Assembly: GCA_019423635.1 (NCBI GenBank)
Contig: JAHZBA010000045.1
Coordinates: 1-16,288, forward strand
DNA from: Clostridiales bacterium
GTDB lineage: Bacteria; Bacillota; Clostridia; Oscillospirales; Oscillospiraceae
Direction: 5' to 3'
Length of the DNA: 16,288 nt
A program made the position numbers and the translations under genes. The notes beneath the pieces are model-generated. The model did not search any database and was not told where the DNA came from. It saw nothing but the letters and a program-made list of their open reading frames with translations. Shown piece after piece: positions 6,365-13,628 of this stretch (the first letter of the stretch is position 1; each line of letters begins with the position of its first letter).

Positions 6365-6559
6365 GTCTCTGTATACCTCCTGATTTTTCAAGGGTCGCGG
6401 CTGTCCCCACTGCACGGCCGGTCCGCCGCGCACCGGCCGCCGGACGCTCCGCCGCAGGCCGCGGCGGCAGGGTCTTCGGTGTTCACAGCGCCGCCGGCCG
6501 CAGATTGCCCGCGGCCCCGCCGTCCCGCATAGGGGGCGAAGCGATTGCGGTAATTTTAT

Positions 6560-6588
6560 ATTTTATCATAGTCCTTCCCATTTCTCAA
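6560..6588 (-). promoter_or_regulatory. Candidate sigma-A promoter for ychF
   Basis: On the - strand TTGAGA (6583-6588) is followed after 17 bases by TAAAAT (6560-6565), inside an AT-rich patch. It would leave a leader of about 190 bases before the ychF ATG. That leader is GC-rich and contains no riboswitch that I recognise. A nearer promoter cannot be excluded. Confidence 0.5.
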
Positions 6589-6726
6589 TAGGCGCCGCGG
6601 CCCAAACCGGCAGCCGTCCCCGCAAGGCAAAAAATCGCAGGAATCCTTTGAGAATTTCAAAATTTGAACGACGCAGGACAACAAAAGGCCCTCCCGAACA
6701 GTGTTGAAGGCTTGTGCATACAGGTT
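6589..6726. other. Gap between the DegV-kinase stop and the ychF promoter
   Basis: This is the downstream end of the kinase operon. A 13-base palindromic element, TTCAAAATTTGAA (6656-6668), overlaps a second one beginning TTGAGAATTTCAA. Both are AT-rich and could bind a protein. I see no GC-rich stem with a T-tract, so the end of the kinase transcript is not defined. No gene is visible. Together with the ychF leader (6365-6559) it forms a 362-base stretch without a gene. Confidence 0.4.
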
Positions 6727-9426
6727 CTACTCCGCCCTGCCGGGGTGGAGCGTCCGGAAGAAGGGAGCTGCGGTGTCATCCCTCCTCATAAACAGCAATC
6801 CGAATGCCCCCGGACCGCAGTTGCTCGCAATGGCGGAGGATGCCTTTTGCAGGTAGACCCGCTCAAAGGGACAGATCTGCTGCACCAGCGTCTGAAGATA
6901 CTGCAGCCGTTTCTCGTCCATTCCGGAGTAGGTGATGAACAGAATCCGCCGGTCAATGCTCCTGGTATCCTGAAGCGTTTTTCTGACATACTTCCTTGCC
7001 ACGTGCGCAAAACCGCCGATCTCCATGCGGCTGACCACCATTTTGCTCTTTCTCAGCACAAGAACCGGATGCAGCAGCAGCGCATCGCAGAGAATCTGAA
7101 TTCGCTTTGAGATTCGCCCGGACTGGCACATCATATGGGTGCTGTTGATGATAAACGCAGAGGAAATAAAGCGCTCCATCCGCCGCACCGATTCCACAAT
7201 CTCCTCCTTTGCCGCCTGCTGCTCCGCCATCTGAGCCGCGCACAGCACCGCCAGCCCCAGGCTGCTGGAAAGATGTCCGGAATCAATGACCGTGACATTT
7301 TCAAAGGACTTCGCCGCCTCCATGGCATTCTGATAGCCCTCGCTGACGTGCTTTGCCATGGTGATGTGAATGATATTCTGCGCCTCTGTCAGCTTCTGGG
7401 CAAAAAATCTCTCGTAGTCCTTCACCTCCGGCGGCTGGGAAACGCCCTTGCGCCCCCCGGCGATATGGATCATCAGCTCGTCGGGATCCAGCTCCTGCCC
7501 GTCCAGGAACCGCCCCTCTTCGGTGCAGATGTAGTACGGGCATACGGAAATGCCGAACTCCTCGATCAGCTCCTCCGGAAGGTCGCACACACTGTCCGTC
7601 GTAATCAGAATCGTGCGCCGCTTTGTCTGTTCAAAGATCAGGATATCCTTTTCAAGCTTCGCCTGCCTGACCTCCTCGCTGATCTGTACCAGCTCCCTGG
7701 GCAGAACGCTCAGCACGGCCGCCTCCAGCAGTGCGCCGCTGACGGGCTTGGCCAGGTATCCGCTGAACCCCTCCTTGTGGTAGAGGAGCTGGTTGTCGCT
7801 GCCCGCATTGGCCGTCAGCGCAATCACCGGCACATCCTGGCACAGTCCGCCCGGCTGTGCCTGCAGCGCGTGAAGGCACGCGATGCCGTCCATCTCCGGC
7901 ATCATGTGGTCCATGAGAATACAGTCGTAGTGATGATTCTGTGTCTGCTTCAGGCACTCCGCGCCGCTGGAGGCCGTATCAATCTGGATCCTGGTCTCAG
8001 CAAGCAGCTTGCTGACGACCATCAGATTCATGTCATTGTCATCCACCACAAGGATATGCGCCTCCGGCGCCTCAAAGCTCTGGCGGTAAGGCTCCCCGTC
8101 GCGGTTCCTTGTATGGGACGTCAGGGTAAACGTCCCCAGCTCCCTCCCGTCAATGATGTCCTGATCCAGCATGACGGTAAACTGTGAGCCCTTGGTATAA
8201 ACGCTGTTCACGCTGATCTCACCGCCCATCAGCTCCACCAGCTGCCGGACAATGCTCAGTCCCAGACCGGTGCCCTCGATGAAGCGGTTCTTCTCCTCAT
8301 CCACCCGCTGGAATGCGTTGAAGATATAGGGGATGTTCTCCTTTTTCACCCCCTGCCCGGTGTCCTTGACGGAGTACCAGACGCGGACCCTGTTGACGCT
8401 CAGGCGCTCGCACCGGACGGACAGGGTGATGGAGCCGCTGCCGGTATACTTCACCGCGTTGTTCAGCAGGTTGATCAGGATCTGCTTGATGCGCACCTCG
8501 TCTCCGCAGAGCATACTCGGAATGGACGCGTCCACATGGAGCTTGAACTCCAGCCCCTTCTCCTTCGCCTTGATCCAGATCATATTGACGATCTCCGAGA
8601 AGAACGCGCCGGTCTCATAGGAGACGTTGACAATCTCCATCTTTCCGGACTTGATCTTGGACAGGTCCAGGATGTCATTGATCAGTGTAAGCAGCAGCTT
8701 GCTGGCCCCCTGGATATTCCTGGCGTTCTCCGCCACCTCCTCCGAGATCTCCTGCCGCAGAATGATCTCGTTCAGCCCGATGATGGTGTTGATCGGCGTG
8801 CGGATCTCATGGCTCATGCTGGAAAAGAAGTGATTCTCCGCCCGGTTCAGCTCCTCGATCTCCTTTTTCTGCTGCTGGGAGAGCTTGTTCTCCTCCTCGT
8901 ACATCCGGTTCAAAAACATGAGCAGCACGCAGTTCAAAAGTCCCACCATGACCACGGAAAAGGCGGAGTCCAGGAAGGAGTGCTGCTGGGTATTCGTTGC
9001 GACGTACGCCGGGAAATAGAGGGCGGTGCCGTAGCACAGCAGCGTCTCCACCGTGCAGAGCGCAAAAAACACCACTCTGCGCCTTCCCTGCAGGGTGATA
9101 CAGACGTAAATGAAGCAAAACACGAACCACTCCGGCACTCCGCTGTAAAACCCGCCCGCCGTAAAAAAGCTGATGGGAAACACGATCAGCAGCAGGATTG
9201 TGATGGCCGTGGCGCCGGTTTGAATCCGCGCCTTCCGAATGCTGAACTTCACAATTGCCGCCATGGCGGCCAGGCTCACCGCCAGAATCAGGATGTTCCA
9301 AATGCTCCTGCCCATCGGCAGAATGAACGCCAGCGCAACCATGCAGGTGCCCGTCACAATGCGGAACATGCGCTCGTGCAGGCTGATTTGGTGGTCAGAG
9401 ATGATGTGAAACCATTTTTTAATCAC
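6727..9426 (-). CDS. Membrane hybrid histidine kinase with receiver and C-terminal DegV/EDD domain
   Basis: About 899 residues; positions below count from the upstream GTG at 9438. Five to six membrane helices (about 28-180) lead to a short coiled coil. HisKA follows with H210 (FFSSMSHEIRTP). The ATPase domain has the N box (NLLNNAVKYT), DTGQG and GTGLGLS. A receiver (461-580) has DD466-467, phosphoacceptor D510, T542 and K564. Residues 608-885 are a full DegV/EDD domain: TTDSVCDLP, SQPP (667), DSGHLSSSLGL (719) and ASSAIASN...GPGAFGLLF. Stand-alone DegV/FakB proteins bind fatty acids. The GTG at 9438 overlaps the GAGGAG site, so the GTG at 9426 (11 bases away) is the likelier start. Last gene of a three-gene unit. 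The likely role is lipid-linked signalling (inference). Confidence 0.92.
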   Translation of the reverse strand: MIKKWFHIISDHQISLHERMFRIVTGTCMVALAFILPMGRSIWNILILAVSLAAMAAIVKFSIRKARIQTGATAITILLLIVFPISFFTAGGFYSGVPEWFVFCFIYVCITLQGRRRVVFFALCTVETLLCYGTALYFPAYVATNTQQHSFLDSAFSVVMVGLLNCVLLMFLNRMYEEENKLSQQQKKEIEELNRAENHFFSSMSHEIRTPINTIIGLNEIILRQEISEEVAENARNIQGASKLLLTLINDILDLSKIKSGKMEIVNVSYETGAFFSEIVNMIWIKAKEKGLEFKLHVDASIPSMLCGDEVRIKQILINLLNNAVKYTGSGSITLSVRCERLSVNRVRVWYSVKDTGQGVKKENIPYIFNAFQRVDEEKNRFIEGTGLGLSIVRQLVELMGGEISVNSVYTKGSQFTVMLDQDIIDGRELGTFTLTSHTRNRDGEPYRQSFEAPEAHILVVDDNDMNLMVVSKLLAETRIQIDTASSGAECLKQTQNHHYDCILMDHMMPEMDGIACLHALQAQPGGLCQDVPVIALTANAGSDNQLLYHKEGFSGYLAKPVSGALLEAAVLSVLPRELVQISEEVRQAKLEKDILIFEQTKRRTILITTDSVCDLPEELIEEFGISVCPYYICTEEGRFLDGQELDPDELMIHIAGGRKGVSQPPEVKDYERFFAQKLTEAQNIIHITMAKHVSEGYQNAMEAAKSFENVTVIDSGHLSSSLGLAVLCAAQMAEQQAAKEEIVESVRRMERFISSAFIINSTHMMCQSGRISKRIQILCDALLLHPVLVLRKSKMVVSRMEIGGFAHVARKYVRKTLQDTRSIDRRILFITYSGMDEKRLQYLQTLVQQICPFERVYLQKASSAIASNCGPGAFGLLFMRRDDTAAPFFRTLHPGRAE

Positions 9427-9505
9427 GCAGTTTTCCACTCCTCAGAACACGGTATGAATTCTGCTCCGGCCGCGGGGATGCTCTCCCCTCCGGCGCCGGA
9501 AACGG

Positions 9506-12082
9506 CTAGATCCCCCGCATCTGCTCGCAGAGCGCCTCATAGGCCCCCAGCAGTGCGGCGTGATGCTCCCGGATATAGTCCGTGTCGCCCCGCTTCCCCG
9601 CCAGCTCCAGCGCCCTGGCCTGCGCGGAGAGCTCCTCCGCGCCAATCGTCAGCGACGTACTCTTCAGCGCATGAACCTTCACCGCGTAGTCCGCCCAGCT
9701 GGCGCTCTCGTACAGCGAAGCGATCTCCGCCCGTTTCTCTCCGCCCTGCCCGCAAAAGAGCCGCAGCATCTCCCGGTAGAAGTTCTCGTCCCCGGCACAG
9801 TAATCCAGGCCCAGCTGTACATTGACACCGGCCTCCCTCAGCCGCTCATAGGGGATCGCCGGCACGCCTGCCGCGGGAGCGCCCCCGGCGGTCTCCGGAA
9901 ACACTTCTCCATCCGCTCCCGCGCCGGGCGCCTCCGGGACAGCCTTCACCGGGGCGCCCGGCTCCGGAGCGGTCCTCGCCGAAGCGGTCCCCTCCGGGGG
10001 CGCCGCCTGCCTCGCGGGCTTTGCGGTATACTGGATGCAGCTTTTCGGCAGCACCTTTCGCAGCACCCGCTCCAGCACTGTGCGCTCGATGGGCTTGGGG
10101 ACAAACTCCGTGAATCCCTCGCTGCGGAACATCTCCCTTGCCCCGCTGACAGTATTTGCCGTCAGCGCGATCACCGGCAGGTTCCGATACATGCCGTTTC
10201 GGATTTCACGGAGTTTCTTCAGCGTCTCCACGCCGTCAAACCCGGGCATCATGTGGTCCAGGAAGATAATGTCGTAGGAGGCGCTGCTGCACCGCGCCAC
10301 CGCTTCCCTTCCGCTCAGGCAGGTGTCCACCTCGATCCCGTAGCTTCCCAGGACGCCCCTGGCCACCACCAGGTTCATCTCCTCATCATCCACAGCCAGC
10401 GCCCGGACCCCGACGCACATAAAGGGCTTGCGCCCGGCGGCCTGTGCCTCCGCAAATCCCCGCTCTCCCATCTCCCCGTTCAGCAGGTTCGCAACGGAGA
10501 GGGCGGAGAAGGGCTTATGGATCATCAGCAGCCTGCTTCCACCGTCCAGAACAAACTCCCTCTCCGCAATCACAACAACCCGCAGCGACTCCGCCAGCTC
10601 CTCATAGTATGCCGGGTTCTCCTCGTATTCCGCCTGGGTGATGAACACATGGGTCAGCGCGTGGCTCCGCTGCAGTTTGAGGAAGCCCTCAAAATTGTGC
10701 GCCTGATAGCCGTGAACGCCCAGTCCCTCCACCAGATTCCCGATCAGTCCGTCGTAATAGCCCCGCACCTCATCGCAGCTGTACCGCTCGGGCTTGAAAT
10801 AGCACGCCACGCAAAACTGCTCCGGGTGATTGAGCACAATGCACGGCCGCCTGTCCACAACCTTCTGGGGGATCACAATATGGGCGTGGAGGCCCTGCTG
10901 GCCCTTGCTGTCAAAATGAATGAAGCCGCCCATTGCGTTCAAAAGCCCCCGGGCAATGGGAAGTCCCAGCCCCAGGCCCCCCACAATCCGGCTGCTCCCG
11001 GAATCCGCCTGGTAGAACTCATCATAGATCTGCTGCAGCTGGGAATCCGTCATGCCGATTCCGGTATCCCGGATATCAATGACCAGATTGATGCCGTAGC
11101 TCTCCCGCCGGCTGTCGATGCGGATGGATATGCCGCCCTCCTCCGTAAACTTGATGGCGTTTTCCACCAGGATCTTGAGCACATGGGAGATCTTCTCCGC
11201 GTCGCCCACAAGAACCGCGGGGATTTTCGGATTGATGTCAAACACCAGCTCCAGATGCTGCCGGTTGCTCTGCAGCGCGGTCATCGTGATCACGTCGTTG
11301 AGCACGGAGGTAATCATGTACTCCTCCCTGGCCGGCGTCAGCGTCCCCTCCACAATCTCCGTGTAGTCCATCATGTTATTGATCTGGTTGGAAAGCCGCT
11401 TTCCCGCCATCTCGATGGACATCATATCGGCCCGGATCTCCGGGGGAAGGTCCCGCCCCAGCGCCACCTCGCTGATTCCGATCACCATATTGATCGGCGT
11501 GCGCAGCTCATGGGAGACGTTTGACAAAAAGTTGGCGCTCTGCTTTCCCGTCGTCTCCAGTTCCGCAAACATCCGCTCATACCAGACCCGCTGCACCACG
11601 CGCCTGTCGATCCAGTATCTTGCAAGCGCCGTCCCGCCAAAGATCACAACGACACCAAGCCCCAGGCGAAAGACGTCCCGGAGCTCCATGCCGCAGGAGA
11701 CCGTATGGAGGACCAGCGCATGATACAAAAGCTCCAGCAGATACAAAAACTCGATCACGTGCAGAATCCACTTTTTATTCAGCATGAACAGCGCCAGAAT
11801 CAGGATGCAGGCCACCGAGGGAATATCATACAGGCTGACCTCATGGATGCCAAAGAAAAAGAACTCAATCAGCAGCAGTCCGGCGCACAGATTCTCATAG
11901 AGCAGATCCGAGCCAAGCCGCTCAATGTGCAGCAGCCATATGCTGAGACAGCCCGCAATCATCAGCGGAATCACCCAGAGCTCCCAGGCCATCATCACCG
12001 CAGTCAGGCCCAGCATCCCGCTGAACACCGTTGTAATCACCGCCAGCAGCAGATGTCTGCCTGTCTGCTCCTCCGCCCTCAT
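9506..12082 (-). CDS. Membrane hybrid histidine kinase: HK - degenerate receiver - receiver - HPt
   Basis: 858 residues. The N-terminal 150 residues hold about six membrane helices with only short loops, so there is no large outer sensor domain. HisKA has H191 (FLSNVSHELRTP); the ATPase domain has N308 (VENAIKFT), DTGIG and GGLGLGLP. Residues ~412-535 look like a receiver that has lost its acidic pocket but keeps a KPF turn (523-525). A complete receiver (557-678) has DD565-566, D609, T641 and K663. A Pro/Ala-rich linker (~684-745) leads to an HPt domain with H804 in VHALKSTS. The parts allow a full H191-D609-H804 relay to another receiver. The ATG overlaps the stop of the upstream response-regulator gene (ATGA). 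The signal is unknown. Confidence 0.94.
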   Translation of the reverse strand: MRAEEQTGRHLLLAVITTVFSGMLGLTAVMMAWELWVIPLMIAGCLSIWLLHIERLGSDLLYENLCAGLLLIEFFFFGIHEVSLYDIPSVACILILALFMLNKKWILHVIEFLYLLELLYHALVLHTVSCGMELRDVFRLGLGVVVIFGGTALARYWIDRRVVQRVWYERMFAELETTGKQSANFLSNVSHELRTPINMVIGISEVALGRDLPPEIRADMMSIEMAGKRLSNQINNMMDYTEIVEGTLTPAREEYMITSVLNDVITMTALQSNRQHLELVFDINPKIPAVLVGDAEKISHVLKILVENAIKFTEEGGISIRIDSRRESYGINLVIDIRDTGIGMTDSQLQQIYDEFYQADSGSSRIVGGLGLGLPIARGLLNAMGGFIHFDSKGQQGLHAHIVIPQKVVDRRPCIVLNHPEQFCVACYFKPERYSCDEVRGYYDGLIGNLVEGLGVHGYQAHNFEGFLKLQRSHALTHVFITQAEYEENPAYYEELAESLRVVVIAEREFVLDGGSRLLMIHKPFSALSVANLLNGEMGERGFAEAQAAGRKPFMCVGVRALAVDDEEMNLVVARGVLGSYGIEVDTCLSGREAVARCSSASYDIIFLDHMMPGFDGVETLKKLREIRNGMYRNLPVIALTANTVSGAREMFRSEGFTEFVPKPIERTVLERVLRKVLPKSCIQYTAKPARQAAPPEGTASARTAPEPGAPVKAVPEAPGAGADGEVFPETAGGAPAAGVPAIPYERLREAGVNVQLGLDYCAGDENFYREMLRLFCGQGGEKRAEIASLYESASWADYAVKVHALKSTSLTIGAEELSAQARALELAGKRGDTDYIREHHAALLGAYEALCEQMRGI

Positions 12083-12447
12083 GCCTTTTCCAGCTCCTGC
12101 GCAACCCGCTTCAGCAGCTCCTGGGGCTGGAAGGGCTTTTTCAGGTAATTCACCGCCCCCAGCTTGATGGCGCTGCGCACATCGTCCTCCAGCCCCGAGG
12201 CCGTCAGGAAGATCACAGGGGTCCGGGAGGTAAACGTCTTCATCCGCTCAAAGGTCTCAATGCCGTTCATCTTCGGCATCTCAATATCCAAAAGGACCAG
12301 ATCCATGTCCTCGCGCTTCAGGGTATCCAGCGCCTCCACCCCGGAGTTCGCAAGAAACACATCGTATTCCTTTCCCAGGATCATCTTCGTCCGCATCAGA
12401 TTCATGTCGTCATCGTCTACCACTAAAATGCGCTTTTGCAGATTCAT
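12079..12447 (-). CDS. Single-domain response regulator (CheY/Spo0F-like)
   Basis: The 122-residue product is a receiver domain and nothing else. The acidic pocket is D11/D12 (VVDDDD), the phosphoacceptor D54 (LLDIEMP), and the switch/lysine positions T82 (FLTAS) and K104 (YLKKPF). With no output domain it must act by protein contact or as a phosphorelay intermediate. The ATG at 12447 has AGGGGG 7 bases ahead; the in-frame ATG at 12483 has no site and would add an unrelated tail. First gene of the unit, overlapping the HPt-containing kinase by four bases. The HPt domain of that kinase is the obvious phosphate donor or acceptor (inference). Confidence 0.93.
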   Translation of the reverse strand: MNLQKRILVVDDDDMNLMRTKMILGKEYDVFLANSGVEALDTLKREDMDLVLLDIEMPKMNGIETFERMKTFTSRTPVIFLTASGLEDDVRSAIKLGAVNYLKKPFQPQELLKRVAQELEKA

Positions 12448-12498
12448 ATCGGTGCCCCCTGTTCCGTGATTGGGTATTTCCATGGCCTTACAAAGTTC

Positions 12499-12527
12499 AT
12501 TCTAAAGGAAGGCACCGGGAAAATCAA
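12499..12527 (-). promoter_or_regulatory. Sigma-A promoter of the receiver / hybrid kinase operon
   Basis: On the - strand TTGATT (12522-12527) and TAGAAT (12499-12504) are separated by exactly 17 bases. The transcript would start near 12492, about 45 bases before the response-regulator ATG. All three genes down to 6727 follow in one direction with ATGA or short spacing, so this probably drives them all. Confidence 0.7.
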
Positions 12528-12676
12528 GCCTGTATTTGCGTTTCGGCCCGTCCGCCGCCGCGCCTTTTTCCGGAGGACCGCCGCCATGGCGTTCTGCGGA
12601 ATCGGAGCCGCCCCGGCTCCATCCGGAACCCTCTCCCCCTCTGCACACAGCGGATCTCTCCCCCGCCCGGACCCGC

Positions 12677-12705
12677 TTGCCGTTTGCCCGCTTCTCCTGT
12701 AAGAT
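12677..12705 (+). promoter_or_regulatory. Candidate promoter for the LytTR regulator operon
   Basis: TTGCCG (12677-12682) and TAAGAT (12700-12705) are separated by exactly 17 bases. Both boxes are imperfect, as expected for a regulated promoter. It would leave a leader of about 195 bases before the response-regulator ATG. Confidence 0.45.
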
Positions 12706-12765
12706 AGAGTCGATGCAGCTGAAAAACGATCAGCGCTTTTCCAGGCCGGCGGAGCCCGCCGCGGC

Positions 12766-12788
12766 TGAAAAAGGCGGCCGCTTTTTCA
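12766..12788 (+). other. Perfect inverted repeat in the leader of the LytTR operon
   Basis: TGAAAAAG (12766-12773) pairs with CTTTTTCA (12781-12788) around a GCGGCCG centre. It lies downstream of the candidate promoter and ~120 bases before the ATG. It could be an RNA hairpin or a protein-binding site. It does not look like an intrinsic terminator because the stem is AT-rich and no T-tract follows. Confidence 0.4.
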
Positions 12789-12908
12789 CCCGAGGTGACG
12801 ATGGAATCGGCTCCCGCCCTCCACTTGCGCCGTGAAACCGTCCAGATACGTCAAAGGGTATTACGCCGGCGCCCGTTGGAGCGAAGAAACCAAGAGAGGG
12901 ATGTCAAT

Positions 12909-13628
12909 ATGATCAAAACAGCCATTTGTGACGATGACGCCGGCCTCCGCGCCGCTCTCGCCTCGCTGATCCGGGCGCAGGGCCGCCCCTGTGAGATCCG
13001 GGAGTACGCCACGGCCGCCGAGTACCTGGCAGACCCCCGGGAGGCGGACCTGCTCTTTTTGGACATCGAGCTGGGCTCCGGCTCCATGGACGGCATGGCT
13101 CTGGCGCATGAGCTCCGGAGGCGGACGGCCGGGCCGCAGCCGGTCCTCATCTTCGTCACCGGCCATGCGCAGCACGTGTTTGACGCCTTTGACGTGGGGG
13201 CGTTCCAATACCTGATGAAGCCGGTGGATGAGGAGAAATTCTCCAGGGTCTTCGCCCGCGCGGCCGCACAGATCGAAGCCGCCAAAGCAGCGCCGCACCC
13301 CGCGCTGACGCTCCAGTCCGCCAGCACCAGCAAAACCCTGCCGCTGGACAGCATCCGCTACATCGAAAGCAGCAATCACAAGGTCGTGGTGCACCTGCGG
13401 GACGGTGAGTTTACCTGCTATGCGAAGATCCGGGATCTGGAGCTGGAGCTGCAGGGCCGGTTCTTCCGGATTCACAAGGGGTATCTGGTGAACCTCTCCT
13501 ACGTGGACGGGTACAGCAAAACAGAATTGACCCTGACCACCGGAGAACGGCTGCTGATCTCCAAATACAAGTATCCGGACTTTGTAAAGGCTCATCTCCG
13601 CTTTCTGAAAGAGGGGGCCGGCCTATGA
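12909..13628 (+). CDS. LytTR-family response regulator (AgrA-like)
   Basis: 239 residues with a receiver (1-120: acidic DDD8-10, phosphoacceptor D52 in LFLDIEL, K104 in YLMKPV) and a C-terminal LytTR DNA-binding domain (about 132-232: IRYIESSNHKVVVHLRDGE, RIHKGYLVNLSYVDGY). LytTR proteins bind paired direct repeats upstream of target genes. The ATG at 12909 has AGAGGG 8 bases ahead. Its stop overlaps the start of the GHKL kinase gene (ATGA), so the two form a cognate pair. Likely targets are its own operon and the DUF6033-like genes that follow (inference). Upstream in-frame starts lack ribosome sites. Confidence 0.95.
   Translation: MIKTAICDDDAGLRAALASLIRAQGRPCEIREYATAAEYLADPREADLLFLDIELGSGSMDGMALAHELRRRTAGPQPVLIFVTGHAQHVFDAFDVGAFQYLMKPVDEEKFSRVFARAAAQIEAAKAAPHPALTLQSASTSKTLPLDSIRYIESSNHKVVVHLRDGEFTCYAKIRDLELELQGRFFRIHKGYLVNLSYVDGYSKTELTLTTGERLLISKYKYPDFVKAHLRFLKEGAGL

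Larger units (their letters stand above)
12528..12908. other. Divergent intergenic region between two signalling operons
   Basis: With the leader at 12448-12527 this makes about 460 bases without a gene. It holds two outward-facing promoter candidates (12499-12527 on the - strand, 12677-12705 on the + strand) and one perfect inverted repeat. The middle (12540-12670) is GC-rich with no recognised element. An open frame running into the LytTR gene from 12795 has no ribosome site and is not a credible extension. Confidence 0.5.

Noticed and set aside
6365..6433. Upstream in-frame ATG that would lengthen YchF by 23 residues.
   Set aside because: YchF proteins begin MKLGIVG; the AGGAGG site serves the ATG at 6364.
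4472..6532. A 686-codon open frame on the + strand crossing the sigma-factor, small-protein and ychF genes.
   Set aside because: It runs through several genes on the other strand and intergenic DNA alike and is rich in His, Leu, Gln and Pro; an antisense artefact.
9560..11524. A 654-codon open frame on the + strand opposite the HPt-containing kinase.
   Set aside because: Antisense shadow of a full multidomain kinase; no recognisable motifs and no ribosome site.
12448..12483. Upstream ATG for the single-domain receiver.
   Set aside because: No ribosome site, and it lies close to the predicted transcription start; the ATG at 12447 has AGGGGG at good spacing.
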